A stretch of 64,000 nt of DNA from positions 1,054,001 through 1,118,000 of the forward strand of contig NC_052106.1 of assembly GCF_012273895.1 (NCBI RefSeq), read 5' to 3'. The translations under genes were made by a program, and so were the position numbers. Below, one piece after another: positions 39,901-52,000 of the stretch (positions within the stretch are counted from its first letter, which is position 1; every line of letters begins with the position of its first letter). Under the pieces are notes generated by a model. It saw only the letters and a program-made list of their open reading frames with translations. It had not been told where the DNA came from and made no database searches. The DNA is from Zerene cesonia (taxonomy: Eukaryota; Arthropoda; Insecta; Lepidoptera; Pieridae).

Positions 39901-39955
39901 TTGTGCGCTTTAAAGGGCGCCGCATTTTGCCAGATTCGGCATTACGCCTCTTCAT
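30916..39955 (-). CDS. maco: Macoilin, ER membrane coiled-coil protein, complete 14-exon gene
   Basis: Macoilin is a conserved four-helix protein of rough ER membranes in neurons, linked to neuronal excitability in worms. Exons from the start: 39955-39876, 39289-39148, 38410-38284, 37112-36952, 36202-36107, 35531-35340, 34752-34572, 34336-34217, 33958-33723, 33430-33258, 32643-32554, 31999-31861, 31640-31433 and 31097-30916. All phases agree, giving about 708 residues (human about 660). Family marks: MKRRNAESGKMRRPLKR at the start; DYMLEFRFEFLYPFW, ALTSDMIFFFVIPL, TYVWVQYVW and RPLAAHCIGYPAMTFGFG in the membrane part (residues about 28-170); LSAETRVKLDLLSALGDAKR in the C-terminal coiled coil (about 446-649); LDPNASVY near the end. 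Between them lie a Gly-rich stretch (203-266), a His/Ala-rich stretch (267-326) and a Lys/Glu/Arg-only type tract (368-445). The start of exon 6 is the least certain boundary. RMI1 starts 816 bp away on the other strand. Confidence 0.95.
33723..33958 (-). other. Macoilin exon 9: Lys/Glu/Arg charged tract
   Basis: This exon encodes 78 residues that become almost purely Lys, Glu and Arg after the first 30, for example REKENREREREKEKE. The DNA is a long purine run on the coding strand (CT-rich on +). Such tracts can form a single stable alpha helix. It replaces the mixed, Ser- and Asn-rich linker of vertebrate macoilin. The exon is bounded by good splice sites with matching phase, so it is coding and not a simple repeat in an intron. 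Confidence 0.8.
35821..35832 (+). repeat. Poly-C run of 12
   Basis: Homopolymer in macoilin intron 5, followed by TTAG. Confidence 0.85.
36340..36530 (+). mobile_element. tRNA-derived SINE, second type
   Basis: Lies in macoilin intron 4. The head resembles a tRNA gene: an A-box-like CTAGCTTAGCATAAGG is followed, after a stem-like spacer, by a B-box-like GGATTTGATTCCC. A body of about 110 bp follows. It differs from the SINE at 15645. It is not an intact tRNA: the acceptor stem cannot be closed. Confidence 0.55.
38423..38528. repeat. Tandem duplication, 53-bp unit twice
   Basis: The unit starts ATAATTATTCATTTA and ends TTCACACAGAA. The two copies differ at one position (CGG versus TGG). It begins 10 bases upstream (on the gene strand) of the acceptor of macoilin exon 3. 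Confidence 0.9.
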
Positions 39956-40771
39956 ATTTTTTCCTCCACTGTGTAAATCACGAATACAGGCTCCTGTTTC
40001 ACAACACTTATATACAGAAAAACATTTAAATTAAAATGTTTTCAATGGCACTTTTTGTTGTCAATCAGCCTACGTCCTGAATTTACGAGGGAGATGAATA
40101 AAATTCGGCAAGCTCTTTTTGCGTTCACTCACAATAATAATGTTACCATGTAAATAAAATAGATGTTTGTTAGAATTTAACAGGCTATAACGATAAAAAT
40201 ATATTATATAATATTTCTAAATTCTAACCTTCTTGTAATTAATATAATATTAATAATGCTGTATATGAATAGCTAAAAAATATGCAGGTTTTACTTTATT
40301 CAAGTTAAGTTAATTGGTAGGTTGTATTAACAAGAATTTATAGTTATCATTCTTGCTACGAGTTACAGAGAATCATGTTTTTGTACATAATTTAAACAAA
40401 ATTATAGAAAGTACACGACAAATAATTAAAGAGTCAAGAAAAACGTTTATGTATTTCCAGGATTTCTTTTGTCGTGTGTGATGTGTTGTTTAGAGTGTTG
40501 AATATGTACCCAATTTCATAATTAATTTTTTCAATTCTGAAGCTGCATTATCGTAATAACTAATAGACTTCTCCAGCGGCTATGTATATAGCAAGTAAAA
40601 AAATATTAGGTGCCTATCTGGCAAGTGACAGAATAACAATAATTGTAGATTGTCATTTTGACGTATTATGAAAGAGGGAAAACTGAAAAGCAAATAATAT
40701 GAAAATTGCGTATTTATATTTTAATTTCAAGGCAGATACTTTTCATTTTATCACTTAATGTCTCCATAAAT
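39956..40771. promoter_or_regulatory. Head-to-head promoter region of macoilin and RMI1
   Basis: The 816 bp separate two start codons on opposite strands, so both promoters and 5' leaders must lie here unless upstream non-coding exons exist. Words of the form TGACA/TGTCA/TTTGACG occur near 40060, 40630 and 40655. No TATA box stands out against the AT-rich background. The shared use is inferred from arrangement only. Confidence 0.5.
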
Positions 40772-43700
40772 ATGTCTCTTAATGGTACACTCAATTCTGT
40801 TAGAGGTTTTTTAGCCTCAAATTATATGTTAGTGGATGATGAGTGGCTCTCTGGGTAACGATTGTTTACAGATATATATTTAAATAAATTAATCTTCTAT
40901 AAAAAAAAAAAACATTAAAAACATAAGTTATTTTGTTACAGATGTGTTGAGTATTTAGGGGAAGACAATAATTACAGCGTAGATGAGATAAAAAATCTAG
41001 CAAGAGAACAGTGGCTCTTAAACAACCTCAAAGAAATCTGCCCCGGTTCTCTTCCCAAAAATTTGAAAGAGCAGAAAAAGACCGTGCTAAATGGCCGTTT
41101 TGTTTTGCAAATAAATGCAGCCGTAGATATTGGTACACATTAAAAAAGTTGTTTATTTTCTAATATACATTTTTAAATGGTAATAAAGACATTAATTCGT
41201 AGGTGCGCCGGCGTATCAACAGTATTTGAAACTGCAAAAAGTGAATACAGAAAATATAGAAGCAACAAGATCATTTGAAGATAAAATAAAGAATAATAGG
41301 TTCGAATTATCTCTATTTATTATTTTTTAATTATGGTATAATGAGATTCAATAAAAATTTCATCTTAACACAAATTACATTACTTAATTACATTAACAAA
41401 ATATATTGTTTCTCTTGAGTCAAAAACTTTCTAATCAAAATATACAAACCAACATATTTAACAAGTATCATATCTGCAACATGTATCATCATCATATATG
41501 TTACCATTGCTGGGACACAGGCCTCCTATGAGGGTTATAATCCACCAAGTTGACCAAGTGTGGGTTGGCAGATGTCACATGTCATCAAACTTTCGATTCT
41601 TGGACATGCTGGATTTCTCACTATGTTTTTCTTCACCATTATGTGTACACTTAAACCGCAACATGTATATACTTATATAAAAATGAATCCCTATTTCCCA
41701 TGGTCACAACATCACGCGTGAATGACTTGACTGGTTTTACAAATTCTTTCACCATTAAAAAGAAGTAATTACACTGAGTTATATAGTATATATATGTACC
41801 ATTGGTGACACCGGGGAGAACAGCTAGTAATTTATAAAAGAGACCAACCCGGAGTTTTTCACTGCATACTTGCTGCTCCTGTAGGAATTCCTAGATAATA
41901 TCCTATGTCCTTTTTTGGGTCATAAACTATCTAGGTACCAAATTGAATGAAACTGGTTCAATGGCTTAGGTGTGAAGATGTACATATAAACATATAGAAT
42001 TGTTGCCGCATTCATAATGTTAGTAAGGACTGATTGAAATTCTTCCAGGATGATCAAGCTTTACATGACAGATGGTGTGCAGGATGTGTCAGGGATTGAG
42101 TACAAACCAATGAGGAATTTAACCTGCGACATCACACCTGGATGTAAGGTTCTGATAAAAGGTAACAAGCAACATACTAAATGCCATGATTCTTTAAATT
42201 TATTATAAACCTATTGTAAATGTGCATTCTTCATTCTGCCCTTTAAAGTTTGTGTTTGTGCAAAAGAATCCTTGTTCCTCAAGGAGCAACTATTAATTAA
42301 TAAATTATCAGTACATTGAGTACATACTTAGACAGTTACTTTTATATTCAAAACATTAGTATTGATTTATATTATTGACCCATTGGTTTATTTACATTAT
42401 GGATTAATTGATGATATCCTTTTTTATTTCTCAACTCAAACCAAGTAAAGTGAAGTAATAAGCCAGCTGATAATACCCTTCATATTATTTATCTCCCTAA
42501 CATTCAGGACCAGTGGAATGCCGCAGAGGAATCATGTTACTGTCAGAGAGTTCGATAGAACTACTTGGTGGAGAGGTGCAAGAACTGGCCGAAACCAATT
42601 CACTGGCTGGCTTATTGTCTTCCAAACTGGGCTTGCCTACTATTCAAGGTAATGTTAATTAATATTTTATATAATTCTTTGCCAGCAGGTGCTTATCTGT
42701 TAAACACCAGAGTAGTGGTAACCAATTAAAATTAGGTAAATTGTTACTATATTTTTGATAACTTTTTCTCTATCGAGTTTGCTTGCGATCGTGTTTCAGT
42801 GTTATCATATAATAGATGCTGACTTGCTCACAACTTGCTAAAAACTTTTCGAAGTTTTATAAGTCTATATTATTCATCGAAAAAGTAAACAATGTTACAC
42901 TTTTTTAATTCAGATATCAATTATTGAAACGTTACAGTGTAACAGATATGACTTTGACGGAAGAATTTGACTTGAGTAATGTACACATTCAATGTTTTTT
43001 AATTCCTTACAGAAACAAATTTGAACACAACAATAAATCAACCGAGAAACACGGACATCCCCACTCCACACACACACCTCCCCCCACCAATTAATGAACC
43101 AACATTTGAGACAGTCGATCAATCATCGCGCCCAATTGCTAGGGTAACCAGCATCCAAGTCCAGGGCTTTGTTGATGACGATATAGATGAAGACCAATTA
43201 GCGGCTATCGAAGCAGAATTCAGTAGCAACCCTAGCAAGCGACCGAGTTATGATGACTACCCTCAACCAGAGAAGAAATTTAAGACAAACACTGTTGAAG
43301 ATTATCCAGAAGACAATGATGTTTTTGAAGATGAAGACCATCTGCTGGAAATGGAGGCAAAGTTTGATGAAACTGAAATGAATATCAAATTTCCTTTACA
43401 AGTATCATCCGAACCTTTTTTGTACATTAAACAGATTAACGATATGAGTGACAGGGACAAAGAAGGGAGAGTGTTTTTAATAAAAGGACAAATAATGAAG
43501 TTGTTATCAAAGTTATCAGTGGGGAAAGATGGGTGGAGTTTAAAGTGTACTTTAGTGGATGGTACGGGGACTCTAGATGCAGACTTTACAAGTGATGTGC
43601 TATCCAAATTAGTGGGTTTGACGCCGCAAGAAATGAACGATATAAAAAAGCAGATTGCGAAAAGCCCAGAGTTGAAGGAAAAAGCTGTGTCTGTAAGTTT

Positions 43701-44309
43701 TTTAATACATAACTTAAGTTTTCATATCGTTTTTTTATCGGTTCTATCTATGTAACAAGAAATTTTACAACATATTGTAACAATAATTTCGTATTATTTC
43801 ATTAAGGTCTCTCCCATGGATCAGGTGTCGGTAAGTAAAATAGAGGATTTTCGAGAAGTATAAACTAAGTTTATAAGGAAACATCTGTGTAATTGAAGTG
43901 ACGTTTTTAATTGTCACGCAAAAACCACTGGACCGATTTCAAAATTTATTTTGTGAAGCCATTAACAAAGAGAAGATGAAGCAAAATTTATTTCACCATT
44001 TTCACCTGCATTCCGCCCCTGCATATAATTATATCAACTTTTTATGATGCATTCTGACACATGATAATATTATGTAGAATTACTCCCATTAATAATTAAT
44101 CAATACATTATATACCCTTCTCTAATCCTAACACAAATTAATTTTAATTATTATTTCAGGCATTGCAAAAGGCGAAGGATACGCTACAAGTCTTATACTG
44201 CATTATCGAAATCACGGTGTTGGAGTCGCCGAAAATAACGAGACTAATCCCATTTGAACAGCGCCATGCGGACCTCTTGTTCAATAGATTAAAGAGCTGT
44301 GCTTTATAG
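40772..44309 (+). CDS. RMI1: RMI1, RecQ-mediated genome instability protein 1
   Basis: RMI1 is the OB-fold subunit of the BLM-TOP3A-RMI complex, which dissolves double Holliday junctions without crossover. Exons: 40772-40854, 40942-41132, 41203-41299, 42049-42161, 42508-42648, 43013-43692 and 44160-44309. All phases agree and give 484 residues (human about 625). Residues 1-209 carry the N-terminal helical region and OB1, with GRFVLQINAAVDIGAPAYQQ, IEYKPMRNL and CKVLIKGPVECRRGIMLL followed by LLGGEVQEL, all family marks for the TOP3-binding fold. Residues about 210-340 are an acidic, Pro-rich linker. Residues about 343-484 match OB2, with PFLYIKQIND, WSLKCTLVDGTGTLDADF, VLSKLVGLTPQEM and a final helix, the part that binds RMI2 in vertebrates. 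It is head to head with macoilin and converges with the USP16 gene. Exon 6 contains two similar acidic motifs. Confidence 0.92.
41486..41645 (-). mobile_element. SINE fragment in RMI1 intron 3
   Basis: Headless copy of the family at 15645-15961, sharing TGCTGGGACACAGGCCTCC, GGGTTGGCAGATGTCACATG and TCGATTCTTGGACATGC. Confidence 0.65.
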
Positions 44310-46088
44310 TATAAAAAATAATAGATATATTTTTATATTACATTGTTGTTTTTTATAAATTATTAGCTGTAATTATCTATGTAGCTCAGTGATGTTGCAG
44401 CTTTCTTATGGTGAAAGAATTTTTGAAATCGGTCCAGTGATTTTTGCGTCAAAACGTTACAAACACAAAAAACTAAAGTTTCCTCTTTTCAATATTAATG
44501 AAGATTAACTCACACCAACGACCTCTGTGTTGCAGACGGAGAATCATAAATTTTTAAATAATTGTTTCCATAAAGTTTGAAACCTCTGAAATAATATTAA
44601 GATGGTTTCTAAAAAATTGTGCAGTTTCTTACATTGTCTCTGTAAGTTATAAAACGAATGGGAGATATCGAAAGTCATAATCAGTTTTAAATTATTTTAT
44701 TTATTACACCTGTTCAACACATATTAAGCTTCAATATACAAAGTTATCAATACGTATATAATAATCAAATCTAACGTCACAACGCACGATATTTCTGAAC
44801 GCAAACTTAATAAACAATAAGCAACACTAAATAGCAAGGTAAAGGTATACAGGGCAAGTAAAACAAAATTAACAACAAGCTATTTAAATTTTGCTCAAAC
44901 ATTTGCCAAAAACGCCCCAGTGAGATCCGATTGTATAATCGCCAAGTTACTTTCCATTAGATATCTATTTTAGCAGATTACGTTATCTTTGTGACGCATG
45001 TAAACTTATTTAAAAAATTTACGACGGTAGATCTAAGATTTCATTTTGGTACTTAAACGAAATCTACTTTGTATTAGCTAAAATGCGCTATTCTGGCTTG
45101 TAAAAAGTAATTTAAGCTATTTTAAAATACAATTAAAGATCATTGAGCATATCAATACAGCCGTGGATCATATTAAATTATTAAATTAAAATTCCAATGA
45201 GGCAGTGGCTTGGGATAAATTATAAACAAAGTTAAATTAATGTAATACTAATTTATTTAAAAGCGATGAAACAGAAGCCATGAAATACGTACATATAAAA
45301 TGAAAATAATACATGCAATAAACATTTCATTATGTATGATAAATGATGTATGATTATAATACGATAAGAGATGCGATATTCTACCTTGACACCCAATGGA
45401 AGACCATTCCGTTAAATCGAGTCCTAACAAAAAAAAAAAACACTGACGGTTCAAATGTTTCAAGTACAAATAAAAACTTAATTTCGTCCAACACTGGAAA
45501 CAATCTATATAAAACATAAAAATAACAAGGTTTAAATTATCAATAATATAAGTTTGTTTTTAATATAAGCGTTTTATTAAAACTTATTTTGTCTCATTCG
45601 TATGTACTTGTCAGTTTGAATATGTATTCAAACTGACAAATTAAAGATTTTTTAATCAGAAACTAAACTGGAACAAAAATGTGTAGAGGCACCGTTTAAA
45701 ATGAAGTTTACACAATATTATGTGCAAGCATAATATCATAGTATAAAACGAATATATGGTGACGATATGATAACGATAGGCACAGAAACCGGGAGTTTGG
45801 AAAGCAAAATAATTACAGGAACTATTGAACTATGTTATACATTCAGTAGTTGATATAAAACTGTGTTCATACTGTATAAATAATGAGTAACTTTACAAAA
45901 ATCTATGATAGGTTTTAAGACAACGCAATAAAACGGTACACACCGATGAGAAGCCATTGGAAGCTATATACAGAACGTTGTTAAAACTTAACACATCACG
46001 CATCCTACGTATTCCGACTCTACAAGCGTCAGTCTTCCACTTAAATGCCATTCCTTACGAACCGAAACCGTTAGGCCGTCAGGGGTAA
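44310..46088. other. Convergent intergenic region between RMI1 and USP16 gene
   Basis: About 1.8 kb of AT-rich sequence that must hold both 3' UTRs. A near-perfect 32-bp palindrome lies at 45608-45639. No coding signal beyond background is seen. Confidence 0.55.
45608..45639. repeat. 32-bp near-perfect palindrome between convergent genes
   Basis: TTGTCAGTTTGAAT (45608-45621) and ATTCAAACTGACAA (45626-45639) are exact reverse complements separated by ATGT. In RNA from either strand this makes a tight 14-bp hairpin, extendable by one A-T pair. Confidence 0.9.
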
Positions 46089-49000
46089 TTATAAGATTCT
46101 CTCGTAGAAGAGAAGATACGCCTGAGCCCGTAACACTTTCTCTTCGGTGACTTCAGACACCATGCTGTCGGACACGTAGAACCACCGTCCGGGGGGGGCT
46201 TCCGCGCAAGGAGTGGGCCCTTCCCCCGATTCGTATCCGGATAGATCAGACTCCGAGTCGCCATCGCCATCCCCGCTCCCAGATGCTGGGATGTTAGCGC
46301 TCTTTGGCAGGAACCACCATTTGGGATCGCCTCGTTTCACCGCCTGGCGGACTTTAACGTACGCGACGTAATGTCCACCGTGCATGCCACCAGAATGTTC
46401 CACAACTCCATATAAGGAGTAAAGTAGTTCGTTCTGCCCGCGAGTAACGTTGGGCAGCTTCTTTAGCTTATCCATAGCGCAGAATGGGGCTAAATCTAAA
46501 ATAGTAGGGAAGTCCACATGCTTGGACATCTTTCTGAGCATACAGCGCGGCCCAAGTTGGAATCTCTTCAAGTGTAAGATGAGTATTGCGGGCGGGCTCG
46601 ACACGAGGAAGCGTTTGGACGCATTCGTATACACTGTCTTCCCGTTTTTTCCATTGGCTCTCTCCGTGCAAGTTTCACAGCCGACCTTGTTATTATCAGT
46701 GAGAAGTTCCAAAGCCGTAAATTGGCTGAGACATGACTGAATACTGCATTCGTCTTCATCGCACACATACCTAGGCGACAGAGGACTCTGCCGCGGGAAA
46801 GACATGAAATCTCGCGTGGCACTTCTTTCGGGTTCATTATAGACTTTCGCTCGAGGCACTGTGGGCGGTGCGTCAATATTGTTCTCCGTGGATACTGGAG
46901 AGGGGAAGGTAGGTTTCGGTTTGACTTCATCCATATCCAGTATGAGTTTATCCAGCTTATTGCTAACTTCTTGGTTATTAATATCGTTCACTGTATCTTG
47001 GGGACTGAGCGAATTGAACTCCCAATTGTGTTCTAGCAGATCTCTGCACGCTTGCGTGCTGATGCCGCGCGAGACAACCTCATTCGAATATTCTGGAGCG
47101 AAGGATATCCTAGAAACCGGCCGTTCATACTCATTCTTCACTGGCGACAACTTGTGTTGTGGACTAGACAGGTCGAGGTTTATTTCACTGGAAAGTGAGC
47201 TATGGCTGCCCATTTCCTTCCCGTTTATCGGTGAGTCGACGTTATCGACAGTTTCAGTCGAGTTGTGTTTAGTTGCGTCTGGGCTGGCGACCCCTGAGTC
47301 TGGGTTGGAGAAATTTTCTAAGGGCACAAGTGGTTTATAATCTAATGGGATGGGTAGCGTCGATGTCGCAACTTCAGCGAACTCCTTGTCCTTGTCCGTT
47401 GATTCTGGAGTATTATCAGTTTTCTCCTTGTCCAAATCGACCGGGCTGGTCCGGATGGAGTCTGAGCTGATGACTTTTTCTGAGTTATACCCGGACTCCA
47501 TGTGGTAAGCTGCGAAGTTGGCAGCTGTGTGTGGGAGAGGCGGCGTGGCCGTGGACGCGTGTGCATTCGCTTTGGGCAAATCCTCGAGATCGTCCTCATC
47601 ATCAGCATCCGATTGGTCAGAGAATGACTTACGGTTGTCTTTGCCGTTTGCATCTGTTCCCTTATCTTTAGTACCTGAAAGAAGAGATTTAATTGGCATA
47701 ATTTTTACATTTTTNNNNNNNNNNNNNNNNNNNNNNNNNNNNNNNNNNNNNNNNNNNNNNNNNNNNNNNNNNNNNNNNNNNNNNNNNNNNNNNNNNNNNN
47801 NNNNNNNNNNNNNNNNNNNNNNNNNNNNNNNNNNNNNNNNNNNNNNNNNNNNNNNNNNNNNNNNNNNNNNNNNNNNNNNNNNNNNNNNNNNNNNNNNNNN
47901 NNNNNNNNNNNNNNNNNNNNNNNNNNNNNNNNNNNNNNNNNNNNNNNNNNNNNNNNNNNNNNNNNNNNNNNNNNNNNNNNNNNNNNNNNNNNNNNNNNNN
48001 NNNNNNNNNNNNNNNNNNNNNNNNNNNNNNNNNNNNNNNNNNNNNNNNNNNNNNNNNNNNNNNNNNNNNNNNNNNNNNNNNNNNNNNNNNNNNNNNNNNN
48101 NNNNNNNNNNNNNNNNNNNNNNNNNNNNNNNNNNNNNNNNNNNNNNNNNNNNNNNNNNNNNNNNNNNNNNNNNNNNNNNNNNNNNNNNNNNNNNNNNNNN
48201 NNNNNNNNNNNNNNNNNNNNNNNNNNNNNNNNNNNNNNNNNNNNNNNNNNNNNNNNNNNNNNNNNNNNNNNNNNNNNNNNNNNNNNNNNNNNNNNNNNNN
48301 NNNNNNNNNNNNNNNNNNNNNNNNNNNNNNNNNNNNNNNNNNNNNNNNNNNNNNNNNNNNNNNNNNNNNNNNNNNNNNNNNNNNNNNNNNNNNNNNNNNN
48401 NNNNNNNNNNNNNNNNNNNNNNNNNNNNNNNNNNNNNNNNNNNNNNNNNNNNNNNNNNNNNNNNNNNNNNNNNNNNNNNNNNNNNNNNNNNNNNNNNNNN
48501 NNNNNNNNNNNNNNNNNNNNNNNNNNNNNNNNNNNNNNNNNNNNNNNNNNNNNNNNNNNNNNNNNNNNNNNNNNNNNNNNNNNNNNNNNNNNNNNNNNNN
48601 NNNNNNNNNNNNNNNNNNNNNNNNNNNNNNNNNNNNNNNNNNNNNNNNNNNNNNNNNNNNNNNNNNNNNNNNNNNNNNNNNNNNNNNNNNNNNNNNNNNN
48701 NNNNNNNNNNNNNNTGGCATAATTTTTATATTTTGGTTTTACTGGCAGTATTGGGAAAAAAATGTTTTTGGAACATTGAGTAATTTTTTTTTAAATATTT
48801 GACACCTATTTGTAATATATAACTTGACAACAATAAATAAACAATTAATAAATGTTTGGTTTTCAATAACTTTGGACTAACATTTACGCTTATAGTTAAG
48901 AAGCAAAGTAAGCAGAAAGCACATAAAAAAATCATGCAAGAAGCATATAATTAATTAACCACCTTTCTTTCTAGCAGCCTTTCTCGCAGCCAACCTTTCT

Positions 49001-52000
49001 TTCTTGAGCTGATGTTTTGATGGTTTATTCTCCTCTTGGGCGTTATATAAATTGTCCTCTGGAAATGTTTAGAAAACACACATAGATGTTAAAAAAGGAA
49101 GGGGAAATGGTATCGATGAATTTGTATTATGTATGTATGTGGTAATATTCGACAATTTAGGTATTTTGAAATACATAATCTCAAATTTCATCAATACTTC
49201 GAAAGCGAAAAAAATCTATAATTAAACACAGTATCATAAACTGAATTTTAATCTAAGCTTTGAGTAAATAATAATTCGAAAACTTTGAAGAAACAATGAT
49301 AAAAAGTCTATGACCAAGCTTAGAGCACACAAATTACAAATTATTTTAGTTTTTAGCAAATGCTATTTTTAAAGTGTCTGTTGATATTCGGATTGTGTTG
49401 CTTTAAACTTGTTAAAATAATTAATTAAAAATCTAATTTTCTACACACAACATACAAAAATATCACAAACAATCAAATGCTTTTTAAATGGAAACATTAA
49501 AAAAAAATTGAATCATTACGCGGGTTCGAATCTTGGCCCATGATCAATGATTTTTAAACTTGTCAATACCAAATAACAAATTAAATTGAATTATATATTA
49601 AAAATTGTTTATGTGCAAATTTCAAATGAAATACAAATAAACAATAATATCATATAATACATAATGTCAACAATGCAAACACACATATCTTAAGAAAAAT
49701 CGAGCTAAAAAAATACACATATATCCACGCAAAAAAAACAATCAATTGTCTGCCATCACTTACCATTAGCTCGTCTCCGAGTGAGTGCCGGAGGCTGGGG
49801 CCGAGATGCAGCCACTGGCAACGAGAGATCCAGAAAATACTCCACTCTGTCAGACTGCTGGTAACACTCTTGGCATTCTAAAGTTGAGACCAGGAAACCA
49901 CGGAACACCTGTAATTAAAGGGATGGAACACGTGTAATTAATTCATTGGATAACATCACCACTCCGAGAATCAAAAGTTTTCTGTCAATCCGCACTTGGT
50001 GGTGGATAATGGCTTAAACCTTCAAAGGAGGCTAGTGTCCCAGCAGTGGAAACATAAATATGGGCTGATGATGATGATGATGATGACTCAGGTATAACAT
50101 TAAGTATGATGTGGAAAATGAAAGATTTTAGACACATGGATAATCTAATTTTTTTGTGCTAGAGCGGGCAACTTTGGTATTTCTTTATTTCGCGCGTTTT
50201 CAATCGATTGGCGTGATTCTTGTTGTTGTCTATCCTTCCTGTTTTATAATCTGTACCTCTCCACAAGGCAGGTGACATTTTTTGTGAAATTTTTTATCAA
50301 TTTAAATTCTCCTAATATTATCAACTAGCGGTCCGCCCCGGCTTTACTCACATATACAGCCTATATCCTTCCTCAATACATTGGCTATTACTATATAACA
50401 TTGAAATAATTTTTCAAATGCAAACAGCAGTTCCTGAGATTAGCGCGTTCAAACAAACAAACTCTTCATCTTTATAATATAGATTACTATCAATCAATGT
50501 GAAGCTGCAAATTCCAACTTGCATGACTAATTTAATTTAATTAGTGTCCTGGAACGCAGCAACTAAACTTATACTGTATAGTTTTGTCCAGACTGTATAT
50601 TACAATCTAGCCTGAATAACAGTCATAGTGAATCTTATGTAGTTATAATATGAAAAAAAACATTCCAATCAATATCTTGAATACCTGTTCCGGTCTGAGC
50701 ATAGTGTCAGAAGCTTGCTGTCCATAGAACTTGACCTTCTGCCGCACCTCTCCATCAACTTTGGCGGGATCCACTCTGGAGTTCATGCCGAGGCTGCTCA
50801 GTATAACTGACTGGTAGCGGCGCAGGTCTTCAGATCTGCAAACATTGACATATAAAATTGTAAAGTATAAAGAAAAACTGACTGCACTGCGGGGAACTGA
50901 GATGATGGTTCGCCTGTTAAGTAAGTTGGCCACCACGCATGAACATTCGCAGAGCTGGAGACTCCGTGGAAGCGTTACCCACTATACACCGGCAAAGAAA
51001 AATGGACGGGGGGAGAAGGAAACGGGCCTCCGGTGTCGCCATAATTGAAATGTGACATGTATGACAATTTATTTGATCATGCGCTCGAAGTGATCGATGC
51101 GAAGGTTTTTTTAGTTTATCTTACTTTCTCGTTGCAACGATTTTCAGACAATATTTTTGTTTCTAGAGATAATTAGGAGGTTAGAGAGTGATTGTACGTA
51201 TTTTGTTGAATATTGCCTTTGACAATGCGGACGAACAGTTAGTAATCTAAATAATAATAATAAATAGAAGTAATCCATGGTATCGTTAAAACGTAAGTCG
51301 TATATTATATAAATACCACACACAAATCGATATAATCTTACATAATTGTATATCATTCAGGGCCATTGATAAATACTATCTGTTACATAGTGGTTATGAC
51401 AAAGTATAAGATAAAATATATGACCTCAATTTGTCTTTTTTATAATATAAAAAAAAGAAAAATATCTAGTTGAACTGATACTGGAAACACACAAAACATT
51501 TCATGCCTGAATCATTTGAATGTTAATTATAGAATCCTACTAATCCTACTATCCTACTTCCTACTAATATTATAAATGCGAAAGTTTGTAAAGATGTGTG
51601 TGTGTTTGTTTCTCTTTCACTCAAAAACTACTGAACCGATTGCAATGAAATTTGGTACGTAGACAGCTGGACAACTGGAATGACTTTTTATCCCGATATT
51701 CCTACGGGATACGGACTTATATATAAATAATAATATATACGTTTTCTTAGAACTACACTATCACCTGACAGCTTCAAGCAAATGGCGCAATAGTTCATGC
51801 GAGTCATGCTGGTCCCCCCCACCGAACTGCGGCAGTTTGTTGACTAGAGCCGAGAGCAGCTTGCGTGGAGTGTACACACCACCTTCTCCTGGAAATATTA
51901 AGAAAATATTAAACGACACTGATATTATGAAGAGGAAATTATTGTATTTGTGTATGTTTGTAACGTTTTCACGTGAAAACCACTAGACCGACCACCGATT

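Noticed and set aside
46450..47470. Plus-strand frames of up to 159 codons over the USP16 gene
   Set aside because: They are antisense shadows of the large last exon, with no start context, splice partners or family motifs.
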